Source: Desulfonatronovibrio magnus (lineage in GTDB: Bacteria > Desulfobacterota > Desulfovibrionia > Desulfovibrionales > Desulfonatronovibrionaceae). From it: DNA of 64,000 nt. The first letter of the stretch is position 1; every line of letters starts with the position of its first letter. The stretch is taken from positions 119,804-183,803 of the forward strand of contig NZ_KN882176.1 in assembly GCF_000934755.1 (NCBI RefSeq). Reading direction: 5' to 3'. The notes beneath the pieces are model-generated. The model had not been told where the DNA came from and searched no databases. It saw nothing but the letters and a program-made list of their open reading frames with translations. Below are positions 1 through 7,796 of this stretch, one piece after another. The position numbers and the translations under genes are program-made.

Positions 1-243
1 CCCAACAGTAGTCCCTCCTCTGACTTCATTTTCAAGCACTGCAAACAAAATTATGTTGACCGGCTTCCATGTGTGCCATGGTGAATATTTTCGAAGAAAG
101 TTTGTGGACAAAGGGCAGGAATTAGGGGCAGGAAGGATTAGTAGGGGGCAGATGTAGTCTTCATTTTAAGCAGAACCAGACTTTTATGCACGTAGGGTTC
201 ACATAGGAAGTTAAAAAAAGGCAATGACTTCAAACAGGAATTT
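1..243. other. Intergenic leader with no gene recognised
   Basis: This stretch lies downstream of the leftward PIN toxin gene. I see no convincing reading frame, RNA gene or strong hairpin in it. It contains purine-rich text around 110-155 that resembles decayed repeat DNA. Confidence 0.5.
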
Positions 244-651
244 TCAGAATTCCCGGCAGAAGATATCAGGAGTAATAATACGGGTTTGCCCATGGCTGCC
301 TATCTGCAAAAGGCTGGAGCGCTTGTCCCCTGTGATGAGGAAGTCCGCTCTACCAGCCTGGGATAGTCCCAGCAGAAAAGCATCATCCGGATCATTGGCT
401 TGCATGCCCATAGGCAGTTTTTCAACAAGGTTGCCACGGCTAAGGTGGTTAATCAGGGTTCCCACCCGGTGGCCCTGTAGGATTCGTTGCAATTTGGGGT
501 AACGACTGGCCTGCCGGATTTCCTCTATCTGTTGGCGGCAGGTGATAAGCTCGAAGCGGCCATCCTGCCAAGCCTGGAAGATTTTGTGAGGAGGAGCGTA
601 CGGGGAGATCAGGGCGGAAAGCAGTACATTGCTGTCCAGTACCACACGCAT
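244..651 (-). CDS. PIN-domain toxin of a type II toxin-antitoxin pair
   Basis: The 135-residue protein has the PIN-fold ribonuclease pattern: an N-terminal VLDSNVLLSALI strand with the first metal-binding Asp, a central acidic NDPDDAFLLGL segment, and a C-terminal LITGDKR segment. PIN toxins of this family (putative toxin-antitoxin toxin component, PIN family) cleave RNA, often tRNA or mRNA. The length is normal for the family and the acidic residues are present, so it is probably active. Its ATG shares one base with the stop of the upstream antitoxin gene (TGATG arrangement), so the two are translationally coupled. The RNA target cannot be predicted from sequence. Confidence 0.85.
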   Translation of the reverse strand: MRVVLDSNVLLSALISPYAPPHKIFQAWQDGRFELITCRQQIEEIRQASRYPKLQRILQGHRVGTLINHLSRGNLVEKLPMGMQANDPDDAFLLGLSQAGRADFLITGDKRSSLLQIGSHGQTRIITPDIFCREF

Positions 652-890
652 CAGGTTTTTCTGCTCCAGTCCAGGGCCTCAGCCACTGCAGATTCAATTT
701 CCTCAGGCGTGGCCTCCAAGTTCTGCTCTTTGACCGCCTGGGCTGTTTCATTGAAAACGCGCTCACGCACAGCGCCTTCAATAAAGCGGGACAGGTCTCC
801 CTTACGGCCCTGTCCGCAGCTGGCCAGGAAAACTCGCAAGGCCTTGTCGGTTTCTGCTGATACGGCGACGTTCCAACGCACGGAATTCAT
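651..890 (-). CDS. Antitoxin partner of the PIN toxin, ribbon-helix-helix-like
   Basis: A 79-residue protein encoded immediately upstream of the PIN toxin. The N-terminus (RWNVAVSAETDKALRVFLA) reads as a short beta strand followed by a helix, as in ribbon-helix-helix DNA-binding antitoxins. The C-terminal half is acidic and helical (ATPEEIESAVAEALDW), typical of a toxin-wrapping tail. Expected roles are neutralising the PIN nuclease and autorepressing the promoter to the right of position 890. Assignment rests on gene order, size and the helix pattern; exact family membership is not certain. Confidence 0.75.
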   Translation of the reverse strand: MNSVRWNVAVSAETDKALRVFLASCGQGRKGDLSRFIEGAVRERVFNETAQAVKEQNLEATPEEIESAVAEALDWSRKT

Positions 891-1311
891 GGCGGACCTC
901 CATTGGTGTTTATGTGTTTGTACGCCGATTGATTTAGAAGGTCAAATTTGATTTTTTAGACAAGAGACAAAAGAATTTTTATTATGCGGAGACATGATCT
1001 AATAATTATTCTAAAGACTGACTGCAAAAGGCTTGATCATTCAGACAGGGTTAAAATTTTATCGAAGCATGTTGCTATGCTTGTCTTCACACCTTTCTTT
1101 TCCTCATAAATTACACTTTGCCTCAAGTCCTGATTAAGTCCGGGCATGAGGCATTCTTTTTTCTCTAAGCAAAAAACAAGTCATTTTCAAAAGCATACTT
1201 CATTATAGTTTTTGTTCAATATTTTGTTGAAGTTGTCAAAAAAAGTTGTTGACAACTTCAAATTTTTGTTGAAATAGTAAGACAAGTAACGATCAAAGAA
1301 GGTAGGCAATC
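891..1311. other. Divergent promoter region between the TA pair and the catabolic operon
   Basis: This gap carries the promoters of the leftward TA pair and the rightward regulator gene. It is AT-rich. It holds a weak terminator-like hairpin at about 1119-1153 (TGCCTCA / TGAGGCA) followed by a T-run, and a strong palindrome at 1227-1261 listed separately. No reading frame is convincing. Confidence 0.5.
1227..1261. promoter_or_regulatory. Perfect 13-bp inverted repeat, candidate operator
   Basis: The arms TTGAAGTTGTCAA (1227-1239) and TTGACAACTTCAA (1249-1261) are perfect reverse complements with a 9-base spacer. A smaller TTCAA/TTGAA pair overlaps the left side (about 1216-1230). The site ends about 50 bp before the regulator start codon at 1312, where an operator for a self-regulating YheO/DauR-type protein would sit. 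It is not followed by a T-run, so it is unlikely to be a terminator. Confidence 0.6.
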
Positions 1312-1971
1312 ATGAGCGAAATAAAAAAATGCATTTTTGAGAATTACATAAGAATGGCTGAGGGCATAGCTGAGCTTTTTGGCCGAAATTGTGAAGTTGT
1401 GATTCACGATTTCGAGAAGCTGCCAAACTCGCTGGTGCATATAGAGGGTGACGTTACTCACCGCAAAATTGGTGCCCCTATCACAGACATGGTGCTTAGA
1501 GCAATGCGACGTGAAGGGCCCAACGTCAAGGACCATAAAAATTATCCCACACTGACCAGCGATGGCCATAAGATGAAGTCCTTCACCAGCTACATACGTG
1601 ATCCCGAGGGCGAAATCATGGGTGTTTTCTGCATTAATTTCGATATTTCTGACTTTATCAATTCAATCGGTCTGATAGAAGATTTATGCAGAGTAGCGGA
1701 TGCAAGTGATGATCGCTCTGAAACTTTTGCCTCGTCGCTCAACGAGACTGTTGATGCACTCATGGAGCGTGCAGTAAAATCAATGGGGAAGTTGCCTTCC
1801 GCCATGACCAAAGAAGAACGGGTACAGTTCGTGGAATCCTTAGAGGACCATGGTGTGTTTCTTATAAAAGGCAGCGTTGAGCTTGTGGCCCAAGCCATGG
1901 GCGTATCCAGATACACTGTCTACAATTATCTCAAAGAAGTTCATGCCAAGACAGGAAAAGTCATTTCATAG
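1312..1971 (+). CDS. YheO/DauR-family transcriptional regulator (PAS-like + HTH)
   Basis: The 219-residue protein matches the YheO/DauR layout. An N-terminal PAS-like sensing domain (about residues 8-115, with FGRNCEVVIHDFEKLPNSLVHI and the MGVFCINFDIS strand) is followed by a linker. A C-terminal helix-turn-helix (about 165-215, LVAQAMGVSRYTVYNYLKE) completes it. DauR represses D-arginine catabolism in Pseudomonas; relatives control amino-acid-derived catabolic genes. The ATG is preceded by GAAGG with good spacing. It is the first gene of a run ending with the amidase at 7796 and probably responds to the imported substrate. The palindrome just upstream is its likely target. Confidence 0.85.
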   Translation: MSEIKKCIFENYIRMAEGIAELFGRNCEVVIHDFEKLPNSLVHIEGDVTHRKIGAPITDMVLRAMRREGPNVKDHKNYPTLTSDGHKMKSFTSYIRDPEGEIMGVFCINFDISDFINSIGLIEDLCRVADASDDRSETFASSLNETVDALMERAVKSMGKLPSAMTKEERVQFVESLEDHGVFLIKGSVELVAQAMGVSRYTVYNYLKEVHAKTGKVIS

Positions 1972-2018
1972 GGACTGCAAACCTTTCGCAATAGAAATTA
2001 CAAAAAGGAGAACACCGT

Positions 2019-2408
2019 ATGAGTAAAAACAAAATTATTGTCAGCACAGACAAGGCGCCGGCAACTATCGGTCCATACTCTCAGGCAGTCAAGGCTGGTT
2101 CCCTGGTCTTTGTGTCCGGACAATTACCTATAGAATCTGCAACAGGAGAGCTCCTGGAAGATACAATTGATAAACGCATGGATTTAGTTTGCAGCAATGC
2201 CCTGGCCGTACTCGAAGCCGCCGGTTGCGATGCATCTCATGTGGTTAAGACAACAATTTTTTTGACGGATATTGCTGACTTTCAGACCGTCAATAATGTG
2301 TACGCAAAGTATTTTGGCCAGGAACCTCCAGCGCGTTCTGCTGTGCAGGTTGCTGCTCTGCCCAAAGGCGCAAATGTGGAAATGGAACTAATAGCTAACA
2401 TCAGCTGA
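2019..2408 (+). CDS. ridA: RidA-family enamine/imine deaminase
   Basis: At 129 residues this is the standard length of RidA (YjgF/YER057c/UK114). It shows the family pattern: N-terminal KAPATIGPYSQAVKAG, VFVSGQLPI, central ASHVVKTTIFLTDI, and the C-terminal PPARSAVQVAALPKGANVEME motif with the conserved Arg that binds substrate carboxylate. RidA hydrolyses reactive 2-aminoacrylate and related imines released by PLP enzymes. The next gene encodes a PLP lyase of the type that releases such intermediates, so the pairing is functionally sensible. A strong AAGGAG site precedes the ATG. Confidence 0.92.
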   Translation: MSKNKIIVSTDKAPATIGPYSQAVKAGSLVFVSGQLPIESATGELLEDTIDKRMDLVCSNALAVLEAAGCDASHVVKTTIFLTDIADFQTVNNVYAKYFGQEPPARSAVQVAALPKGANVEMELIANIS

Positions 2409-2423
2409 ACAACTGGAGGCACT

Positions 2424-3440
2424 ATGCATCTTTCAAGATTCCCTCGTCGAGGGTATGTTAATATTCCCACTCCCATCGAGTTCGCATCTAACCTCACGGA
2501 ACTCCTTGGCGGTCCTCAAATCTACATTAAACGTGATGATCTTCTGCCCGGTGCAGGTGGAGGTAACAAAACCCGTAAGCTGGACTTCTGCATTGCAGAC
2601 GCTTTGCAACAAGGAGCTGACACCCTGATAACCTGCGGAGCGGTTCAGTCGAATCACTGTCGGCTGACTTTAGGCTGGGCGGCCAAGGAAGGTCTGCGCT
2701 GCAGGCTGGTATTAGAGGAACGTGTGCCTGGAAGCTACAAGCCTGAAGCCAGCGGAAACAACTTTCTCTTCCATCTCATGGGGGTGGACAAGGTCACGGT
2801 AGTTCCGGGCGGTTCTAACATGGGCGAAGCCATGGAAGAAGCAGCAGAAAATGCCCGCAAGCAAGGGTTAAAACCCTACATAATTCCGGGTGGCGCATCC
2901 AATCCGTTAGGCGCTCTGGGATATGTGTCATGCGCCATGGAAATGCTGGGGCAGCTTTTCGAGATGAAGCTGGATCTCGACCATGTGGTGGTGCCTTCTG
3001 GGAGCGCAGGAACTCACGCCGGCATGCTCACTGGCTTGTGGGGCGCTAATACCGGCCTGCCTGTCAGCGGCGTCAATGTAAGCAGGACTAAGGCTGAACA
3101 GGAAGCATTAGTTCACGGACTTACTGAGAAACTTGCAGACACTCTTGGCTTGCGCAGCGCCACTCCAGCGGAAGAAGTGGTTTGCTACGACCAGTATGTC
3201 GGCCCGGGCTACTCCCTGCCCACGGATTCCATGGTAGAGGCCGTTTCCATTCTCGCCAAGACCGAAGCCATCCTGCTGGACCCTGTGTACTCGGGAAAAG
3301 CAATGGCTGGCATGATCGACCTGATACGCAAGGGCGTTTTCAGCAAAGGCCAGAAGATCTTGTTTCTTCATACAGGTGGTTCACCGGCGCTCTATGCCTA
3401 CTTAGACACATTCCGTCACCAAGGGCCTGCCAAGGCTTGA
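2424..3440 (+). CDS. D-cysteine desulfhydrase / L-cysteate sulfo-lyase family PLP enzyme
   Basis: The 338-residue fold type II PLP protein belongs to the family of ACC deaminase, D-cysteine desulfhydrase (DcyD) and L-cysteate sulfo-lyase (CuyA). The PLP-binding lysine lies in GGGNKTRKLDF (about residue 50), preceded by IYIKRDDLLPGAG. AVQSNHCRLT, the VVPSGSAGTHAGM phosphate-binding loop and C-terminal LFLHTGGSPALY are also present. DcyD makes pyruvate, H2S and ammonia from D-cysteine; CuyA makes pyruvate, sulfite and ammonia from L-cysteate. Sequence inspection alone does not separate them. Linkage to RidA and to a TRAP transporter suggests catabolism of an imported sulfur-containing amino acid or sulfonate. 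GGAGG precedes the ATG. Confidence 0.8.
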   Translation: MHLSRFPRRGYVNIPTPIEFASNLTELLGGPQIYIKRDDLLPGAGGGNKTRKLDFCIADALQQGADTLITCGAVQSNHCRLTLGWAAKEGLRCRLVLEERVPGSYKPEASGNNFLFHLMGVDKVTVVPGGSNMGEAMEEAAENARKQGLKPYIIPGGASNPLGALGYVSCAMEMLGQLFEMKLDLDHVVVPSGSAGTHAGMLTGLWGANTGLPVSGVNVSRTKAEQEALVHGLTEKLADTLGLRSATPAEEVVCYDQYVGPGYSLPTDSMVEAVSILAKTEAILLDPVYSGKAMAGMIDLIRKGVFSKGQKILFLHTGGSPALYAYLDTFRHQGPAKA

Positions 3441-3518
3441 GGATACTGTAACAAAGTTACCAAGGCTTTTAAATATGGAAACATTTAAACACATTCCAAC
3501 CATCCAGGAGGACTTAAA

Positions 3519-4538
3519 ATGAAAATGTTCAAAATCTCTGCCATCGCTATTGCTTGCATGCTTGTTTTTGGCATGACCACGCTGCAGCCGCAGGAGGCGT
3601 CTGCTAAAAAAATTGTGATCAGGCTTGCCCACCCCAATGTCCCTCAACACCCCATGGGGGAAGGCTTTGCATATTTTAAAGAGTTAGTGGAAAGACGCAG
3701 TGAGGGACGTATTGAAGTAATCCACTATCATAGCAGCCAGTTTGGAAATTTTGACAGTGTAGTACAGGGGCTTCAGACCGGCATGCTCCAGATGGGCTCT
3801 GCTTCTACGCCAAATCTGGCACCTTTTTCAGACGCTTTTCTAATTTTTGATATGCCTTTTATTATACCAAGCTATGAAGCCAGCGACTTGATCACTGACG
3901 GCCCAATAGGACGTCAGGCCACCTCTGCTTTGGAAGGTACTGGTATTTTTGGTTTGGGATATATTGAAATTGGTTTTCGCCATCTTTTTAATGGCAGACG
4001 TGCAATTCAAAGTCTGGACGATGTTCAAAATCTCCGGATTCGTTCTACTGCCAGCAGAGCACATATATCTACCTTGAATCATCTTGGCGCCAATCCCACC
4101 CCCATTTCCTGGGGTGAGGTCTTCACCGCACTGCAGCAGGGTACTGTAGATGGTATCGATATTGATTTAAACTTAGCCTGGTTCAATAACTTTCACGAAG
4201 TACAAGATAATCTGACGCTGGTTGGCAGTTTTTATAGCCCGCATCTGGTTATGATTTCCGAAATTTTTTATAAAAGCCTCAGCCCTGCAGATCAGATGTT
4301 GATTACTGAAGCCTTTACTGAAATGAAACTATTTCAGCGCGCTAAGATCCGCAGTAATGAAGAAATGATTCTTGAGGAGATGCGCAAGAAGGGCGTAGAG
4401 ATTGTCAGGCTCGATCCAGAAGAACGTGCACGCTTCCAAGAGGCTACCCAGGCAGTTATTGCTGAGTTTGAAGAACGTGTAGGCAAGGATCTTATCGAAC
4501 AAGCTCGAGAAACAGTCAGGGAGTATGAATCTCAGTAA
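3519..4538 (+). CDS. dctP: TRAP transporter solute-binding protein, DctP family
   Basis: The 339-residue protein has an N-terminal signal peptide (MKMFKISAIAIACMLVFGM to about residue 29). A DctP-type fold follows, with RLAHPNVPQHPMGEGFAYFKE, the substrate-carboxylate Arg region LRIRSTASRAH, and the helix WGEVFTALQQGTVDGID that marks the family. It acts in the periplasm and delivers a carboxylate-bearing solute to the DctQ-DctM membrane subunits encoded next. A strong AGGAGG site lies before the ATG. A stable hairpin follows the stop, which may uncouple the abundance of this subunit from that of the permeases. The ligand is unknown; the adjacent PLP lyase and amidase suggest an amino-acid-like or amide compound. 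Confidence 0.93.
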   Translation: MKMFKISAIAIACMLVFGMTTLQPQEASAKKIVIRLAHPNVPQHPMGEGFAYFKELVERRSEGRIEVIHYHSSQFGNFDSVVQGLQTGMLQMGSASTPNLAPFSDAFLIFDMPFIIPSYEASDLITDGPIGRQATSALEGTGIFGLGYIEIGFRHLFNGRRAIQSLDDVQNLRIRSTASRAHISTLNHLGANPTPISWGEVFTALQQGTVDGIDIDLNLAWFNNFHEVQDNLTLVGSFYSPHLVMISEIFYKSLSPADQMLITEAFTEMKLFQRAKIRSNEEMILEEMRKKGVEIVRLDPEERARFQEATQAVIAEFEERVGKDLIEQARETVREYESQ

Positions 4539-4555
4539 AAGTATCAGGAAAGTAA

Positions 4556-4579
4556 GTGCGGGCAGCCTTCTGCCCGCAC
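4556..4579 (+). promoter_or_regulatory. Perfect 10-bp stem-loop between dctP and dctQ
   Basis: GTGCGGGCAG (4556-4565) and CTGCCCGCAC (4570-4579) form a perfect 10-bp stem with a CCTT loop. On the + strand it is followed by A residues, not T residues, so it is not a classic terminator. A hairpin here would protect the 3' end of the dctP message and allow excess binding protein over permease, as commonly seen for binding-protein operons. Confidence 0.6.
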
Positions 4580-4606
4580 AAAAAATCATTCATGAGGACC
4601 ACATAA

Positions 4607-5116
4607 ATGCGTAAATTTTTTAATTTTTTTAATCGTATTGAAGAGATTCTATCTTCCCTGTTTCTTGGCGGAATGATTTTGATAATAGCAATACAGGTTT
4701 TCAATCGATATGTACTGCAAAGCTCTTTGTCCTGGTCAGAAGAATTGGGGCGGTATCTTTTCATATGGGCGGTATTTATTGGTTGTAGCTATGCGTCCTT
4801 AGAAGACAGGCACCTGGCTGTCACGGTATTAAGAAATTACGTAAGGCCTCGAATAAAAATCTTAATTATTGGACTATCATGTTTATTGACTATCTTTTTT
4901 TGTATTTTTTGCGCTTATTATGGTATTAAAATGTTGTCTTTGCTAAATGCTACTGGCCAGCAAGCTCAGACCATGGATATTAAAATTTACTATGCTTACC
5001 TGTCTATCCCTGTTGGATTCATATTGATGGCTTTACGGAACGTCCAATTGATATGGAAATTATTCAAAGGGACGCATCCTGTTTTTTTAAAAGACACAGA
5101 CGCTGGAACGATCTAA
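4607..5116 (+). CDS. dctQ: TRAP transporter small permease, DctQ family
   Basis: The 169-residue protein has four predicted membrane helices: about residues 15-37, 47-67, 86-108 and 128-148. The family motif around NRYVLQSSLSWSEELGRYLFIW lies between the first two. DctQ-type subunits form the small membrane domain that binds DctM and is required for proton- or sodium-coupled uptake. Size and position between dctP and dctM are standard. The ATG has GAGGA upstream. In sodium-rich, alkaline habitats the coupling ion would more likely be sodium, which is an inference only. Confidence 0.92.
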   Translation: MRKFFNFFNRIEEILSSLFLGGMILIIAIQVFNRYVLQSSLSWSEELGRYLFIWAVFIGCSYASLEDRHLAVTVLRNYVRPRIKILIIGLSCLLTIFFCIFCAYYGIKMLSLLNATGQQAQTMDIKIYYAYLSIPVGFILMALRNVQLIWKLFKGTHPVFLKDTDAGTI

Positions 5117-5139
5117 AAATTGTTAACGGAGTAATTTAG

Positions 5140-6411
5140 ATGGATATATCTATAGTGTACGTCATGGTCTCGCTCTTTATTTTCCTGCTCCTTAGCTTAC
5201 CTATCGGGGTAGCCATCGGCTTGAGTGTGCTCATAGGTATATGGACAGGCAATATATCATACGCGTTTATAATCCAGAAACTTTTTACTTCCTTAGACAA
5301 TTTTCCAATCCTGGCAGTGCCTTTTTTTATTATGGCTGGGGAAATTATGATGAAGGGCGGTATGGCCCAGAGACTATTGGACCTCTCTCGTTGTCTAGTT
5401 GGACACATAACTGGAGGACTGGCACAGGTTACAGTACTTACAAGCATGTTTTTCGGCGCTTTGAGTGGATCCGCTCCTGCTACTACTGCCGCTGTTGGCG
5501 GCATCATGATTCCTTCCATGAAAAAAGAAGGGTATGATCTGCCTTTTGCTACTTCAGTAAGTACCGCTGCTGGATGTGTAGGTGTAATGATTCCTCCCAG
5601 TGTGCCCTTAATTATATATGGTACAACTGCAGGAGTTTCAGTTGGATCTCTCTTTATTGCGGGCATTATCCCCGGCATCTTTGTTGGCTTAGTCTTAATG
5701 CTGACATCCTATATATTGGCCAAGCGTAAAGGATATACAGGGGCAGGGCAATGTTTTGACATTAAAAAGCTACCCCAGGCACTTTTAAAATCTATCCATG
5801 CACTCCTGGTTCCAGTTATCATCCTTGGTGGTATTTATGGTGGAATTTTCACTCCCACTGAGGCCGGTGCTGTTGCCGTGGTCTACGCGCTTTTTATGGA
5901 GGGTCTGATTGTACGCTCATTAAGTTTAAAAATATGTTGGGATATTCTACGTAAAACTGCGTTAACTACTGCTTCAATTTTTTTGGTTGTTGCCACAGCA
6001 ACCGCATTGGGTCAGATTTTTCTGTTCCATAATGTGCCTGACTTGATGGTAGAATTCTTAATTGGAATTTCTGAAAATAAGTATGTAGTGATACTCATTA
6101 TTATCGTATTTCTGTTAGTTATGGGAACTTTTATGGATGCTTTGGCCAATATCCTTATCTTGACTCCTTTGTTGCTGCCGGTTGTTAAGCATTTTGGGAT
6201 GGATCCCATCCACTTTGGTATAGTTATGATTGTAACTATTTCCATGGGCTTTATTACACCTCCGGTAGGCGTAAACCTTTTCGTGGGCTGTGGTATCAGT
6301 AAAATTTCCATAGAGCGATTAAGTTTTGCAATGCTGCCCTTTCTAATTGCTATGCTCATAGCACTTTTATTTTTGATATTTATTCCTTATTTGAGCTTGG
6401 CTCTGCTATAG
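5140..6411 (+). CDS. dctM: TRAP transporter large permease, DctM family
   Basis: The 423-residue membrane protein has about twelve hydrophobic segments and the DctM signatures: PFFIMAGEIMMKGGMAQRL, the FFGALSGSAPATTAAVGGIMIP loop, GVMIPPSVPLIIYG, and the second-half repeats FTPTEAGAVAVVYAL and GFITPPVGVNLFVG. It is the transport channel of the tripartite system and uses an ion gradient. The start at 5140 has GGAG before it and leaves 23 bases after dctQ. All three TRAP parts are intact. Confidence 0.95.
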   Translation: MDISIVYVMVSLFIFLLLSLPIGVAIGLSVLIGIWTGNISYAFIIQKLFTSLDNFPILAVPFFIMAGEIMMKGGMAQRLLDLSRCLVGHITGGLAQVTVLTSMFFGALSGSAPATTAAVGGIMIPSMKKEGYDLPFATSVSTAAGCVGVMIPPSVPLIIYGTTAGVSVGSLFIAGIIPGIFVGLVLMLTSYILAKRKGYTGAGQCFDIKKLPQALLKSIHALLVPVIILGGIYGGIFTPTEAGAVAVVYALFMEGLIVRSLSLKICWDILRKTALTTASIFLVVATATALGQIFLFHNVPDLMVEFLIGISENKYVVILIIIVFLLVMGTFMDALANILILTPLLLPVVKHFGMDPIHFGIVMIVTISMGFITPPVGVNLFVGCGISKISIERLSFAMLPFLIAMLIALLFLIFIPYLSLALL

Positions 6412-6431
6412 ATGAGATGAGATAAAAGGTC

Positions 6432-7796
6432 ATGTCCACTCTGCTGAGCAATGAGATATTAATGTATGGTTTAAAAGGTTTTGCTAAGCGCCTGCGCTCT
6501 GGTGAAACTACCGCTTTGCACGTAACTGAGTCATGCTTGACCCGTATCGAAGCCCTGAATCCCAAGCTCGACGCATTTGTCCATATTGCATCTGAGCAGG
6601 CCTTAGAGACAGCTCGAGCAATAGATTCGCTACTTGCTGCAGGCGTTGACCTTGGCCCCCTCATGGGTGTGCCTGTCGCTGTAAAGGACATCATTGCGGT
6701 TCAGGGCATGCCCACCCGTGCCGGATCATGCATAGATATCGCTGACCTGATCGGCCAGGAAGGCAGGTTCATAAAGACCCTGAAAAGTAAAGGCTGTATA
6801 ATTCTCGGAAAAACCCGAACCATTGAATTTGCTGCAGGAGGACAAAATACCACACACCCAACTCCCTGGAACCCTTGCGACCTGGACGTACACCTAACTC
6901 CAGGGGGCTCGAGCAGCGGCTCGGCAGTAGCCATGGCCGCAGGGCTTTGCGGTTTGGCCCTGGGCTCGGATACCGGAGGCTCCGTGCGCGCTCCGGCGGC
7001 CCTTTGTGGCGTCTTCGGCCTCAAGACTACCTGGGGACTCTGGCCACTGGACGGCATCTTTCCATTATGCCCCAGCATGGATTCCATCGGTCTGCTCTCT
7101 GCTACTGCTACCGACGCTGCCTGTTTCTTTTCAGCCTTAGACTCAAGCGAGTCCTTAAAAATCCCAGATATCCGTGGCCTTAGATTTGGCGTGCCAGAAA
7201 ACCATTTCTTCGATGACTTAGACCCCATGGTGCAGAAAACCGTGGAAAATGCCCTTCAGCAAATCCAGGACAAGGGGGCAATACTAATTCCCATTGATCT
7301 GCCAGAAGCCCCTGAGGTTAAGGATATCTTTGCTAAGATGGTCTCCTCTGACCTCCTGGCCAGCATCGGAGAAGAACGCTATCTACGGGAACGTGAAAAT
7401 ATAGATCCTGTGGCTGTCGGAAGGCTGGATATGGCCAGGGAGACTAAGGCTGCAGAGTACATTACGCTGGCCCGACGCTATGAGGAACTGGGGGAACTCG
7501 GCACGAAGCGACTCCATGGACTGGATGGGTTTCTTTGTCCAACAACTCCTTTGCTGCCTCAACCGCTCAGCCAATGTCTCACTCCTGAAACTGCCGGTGC
7601 TTTTACTGCACGTTCATTACATAATACAAGACCTGGCAATGCTTACAACCTGTGTGCGGCAACACTGCCACTGCAAAGTGGCAGCCTGCCTGTAGGCTTA
7701 CAGGTGCACTGCTCCCCTGGAAAAGAACGAAGATTGCTGGAAATCTGCATGGCTTTCGAGAAAATTCTGGATCGTCCACAAACTTGTTCATTTTGA
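6432..7796 (+). CDS. Amidase signature family hydrolase
   Basis: The 454-residue protein has the amidase-signature Ser-cisSer-Lys triad: the lysine in GVPVAVKDI (about residue 80), the cis-Ser in TPGGSSSGSAVAMAAG (about 155), and the nucleophile in GSDTGGSVRAPAALCG (about 180). Members include GatA, allophanate hydrolase and many catabolic amidases. GatB and GatC partners are absent here, so a stand-alone catabolic amidase is favoured. It ends the operon, 20 bases after dctM. In this context it may release the amino compound used by the PLP lyase from an amide or N-acyl precursor taken up by the TRAP system. The substrate is not known. Confidence 0.85.
   Translation: MSTLLSNEILMYGLKGFAKRLRSGETTALHVTESCLTRIEALNPKLDAFVHIASEQALETARAIDSLLAAGVDLGPLMGVPVAVKDIIAVQGMPTRAGSCIDIADLIGQEGRFIKTLKSKGCIILGKTRTIEFAAGGQNTTHPTPWNPCDLDVHLTPGGSSSGSAVAMAAGLCGLALGSDTGGSVRAPAALCGVFGLKTTWGLWPLDGIFPLCPSMDSIGLLSATATDAACFFSALDSSESLKIPDIRGLRFGVPENHFFDDLDPMVQKTVENALQQIQDKGAILIPIDLPEAPEVKDIFAKMVSSDLLASIGEERYLRERENIDPVAVGRLDMARETKAAEYITLARRYEELGELGTKRLHGLDGFLCPTTPLLPQPLSQCLTPETAGAFTARSLHNTRPGNAYNLCAATLPLQSGSLPVGLQVHCSPGKERRLLEICMAFEKILDRPQTCSF

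Noticed and set aside
5136..5678. Long antisense frame over dctM
   Set aside because: It mirrors a hydrophobic real gene, has no family pattern and low complexity; the dctM frame is certain.
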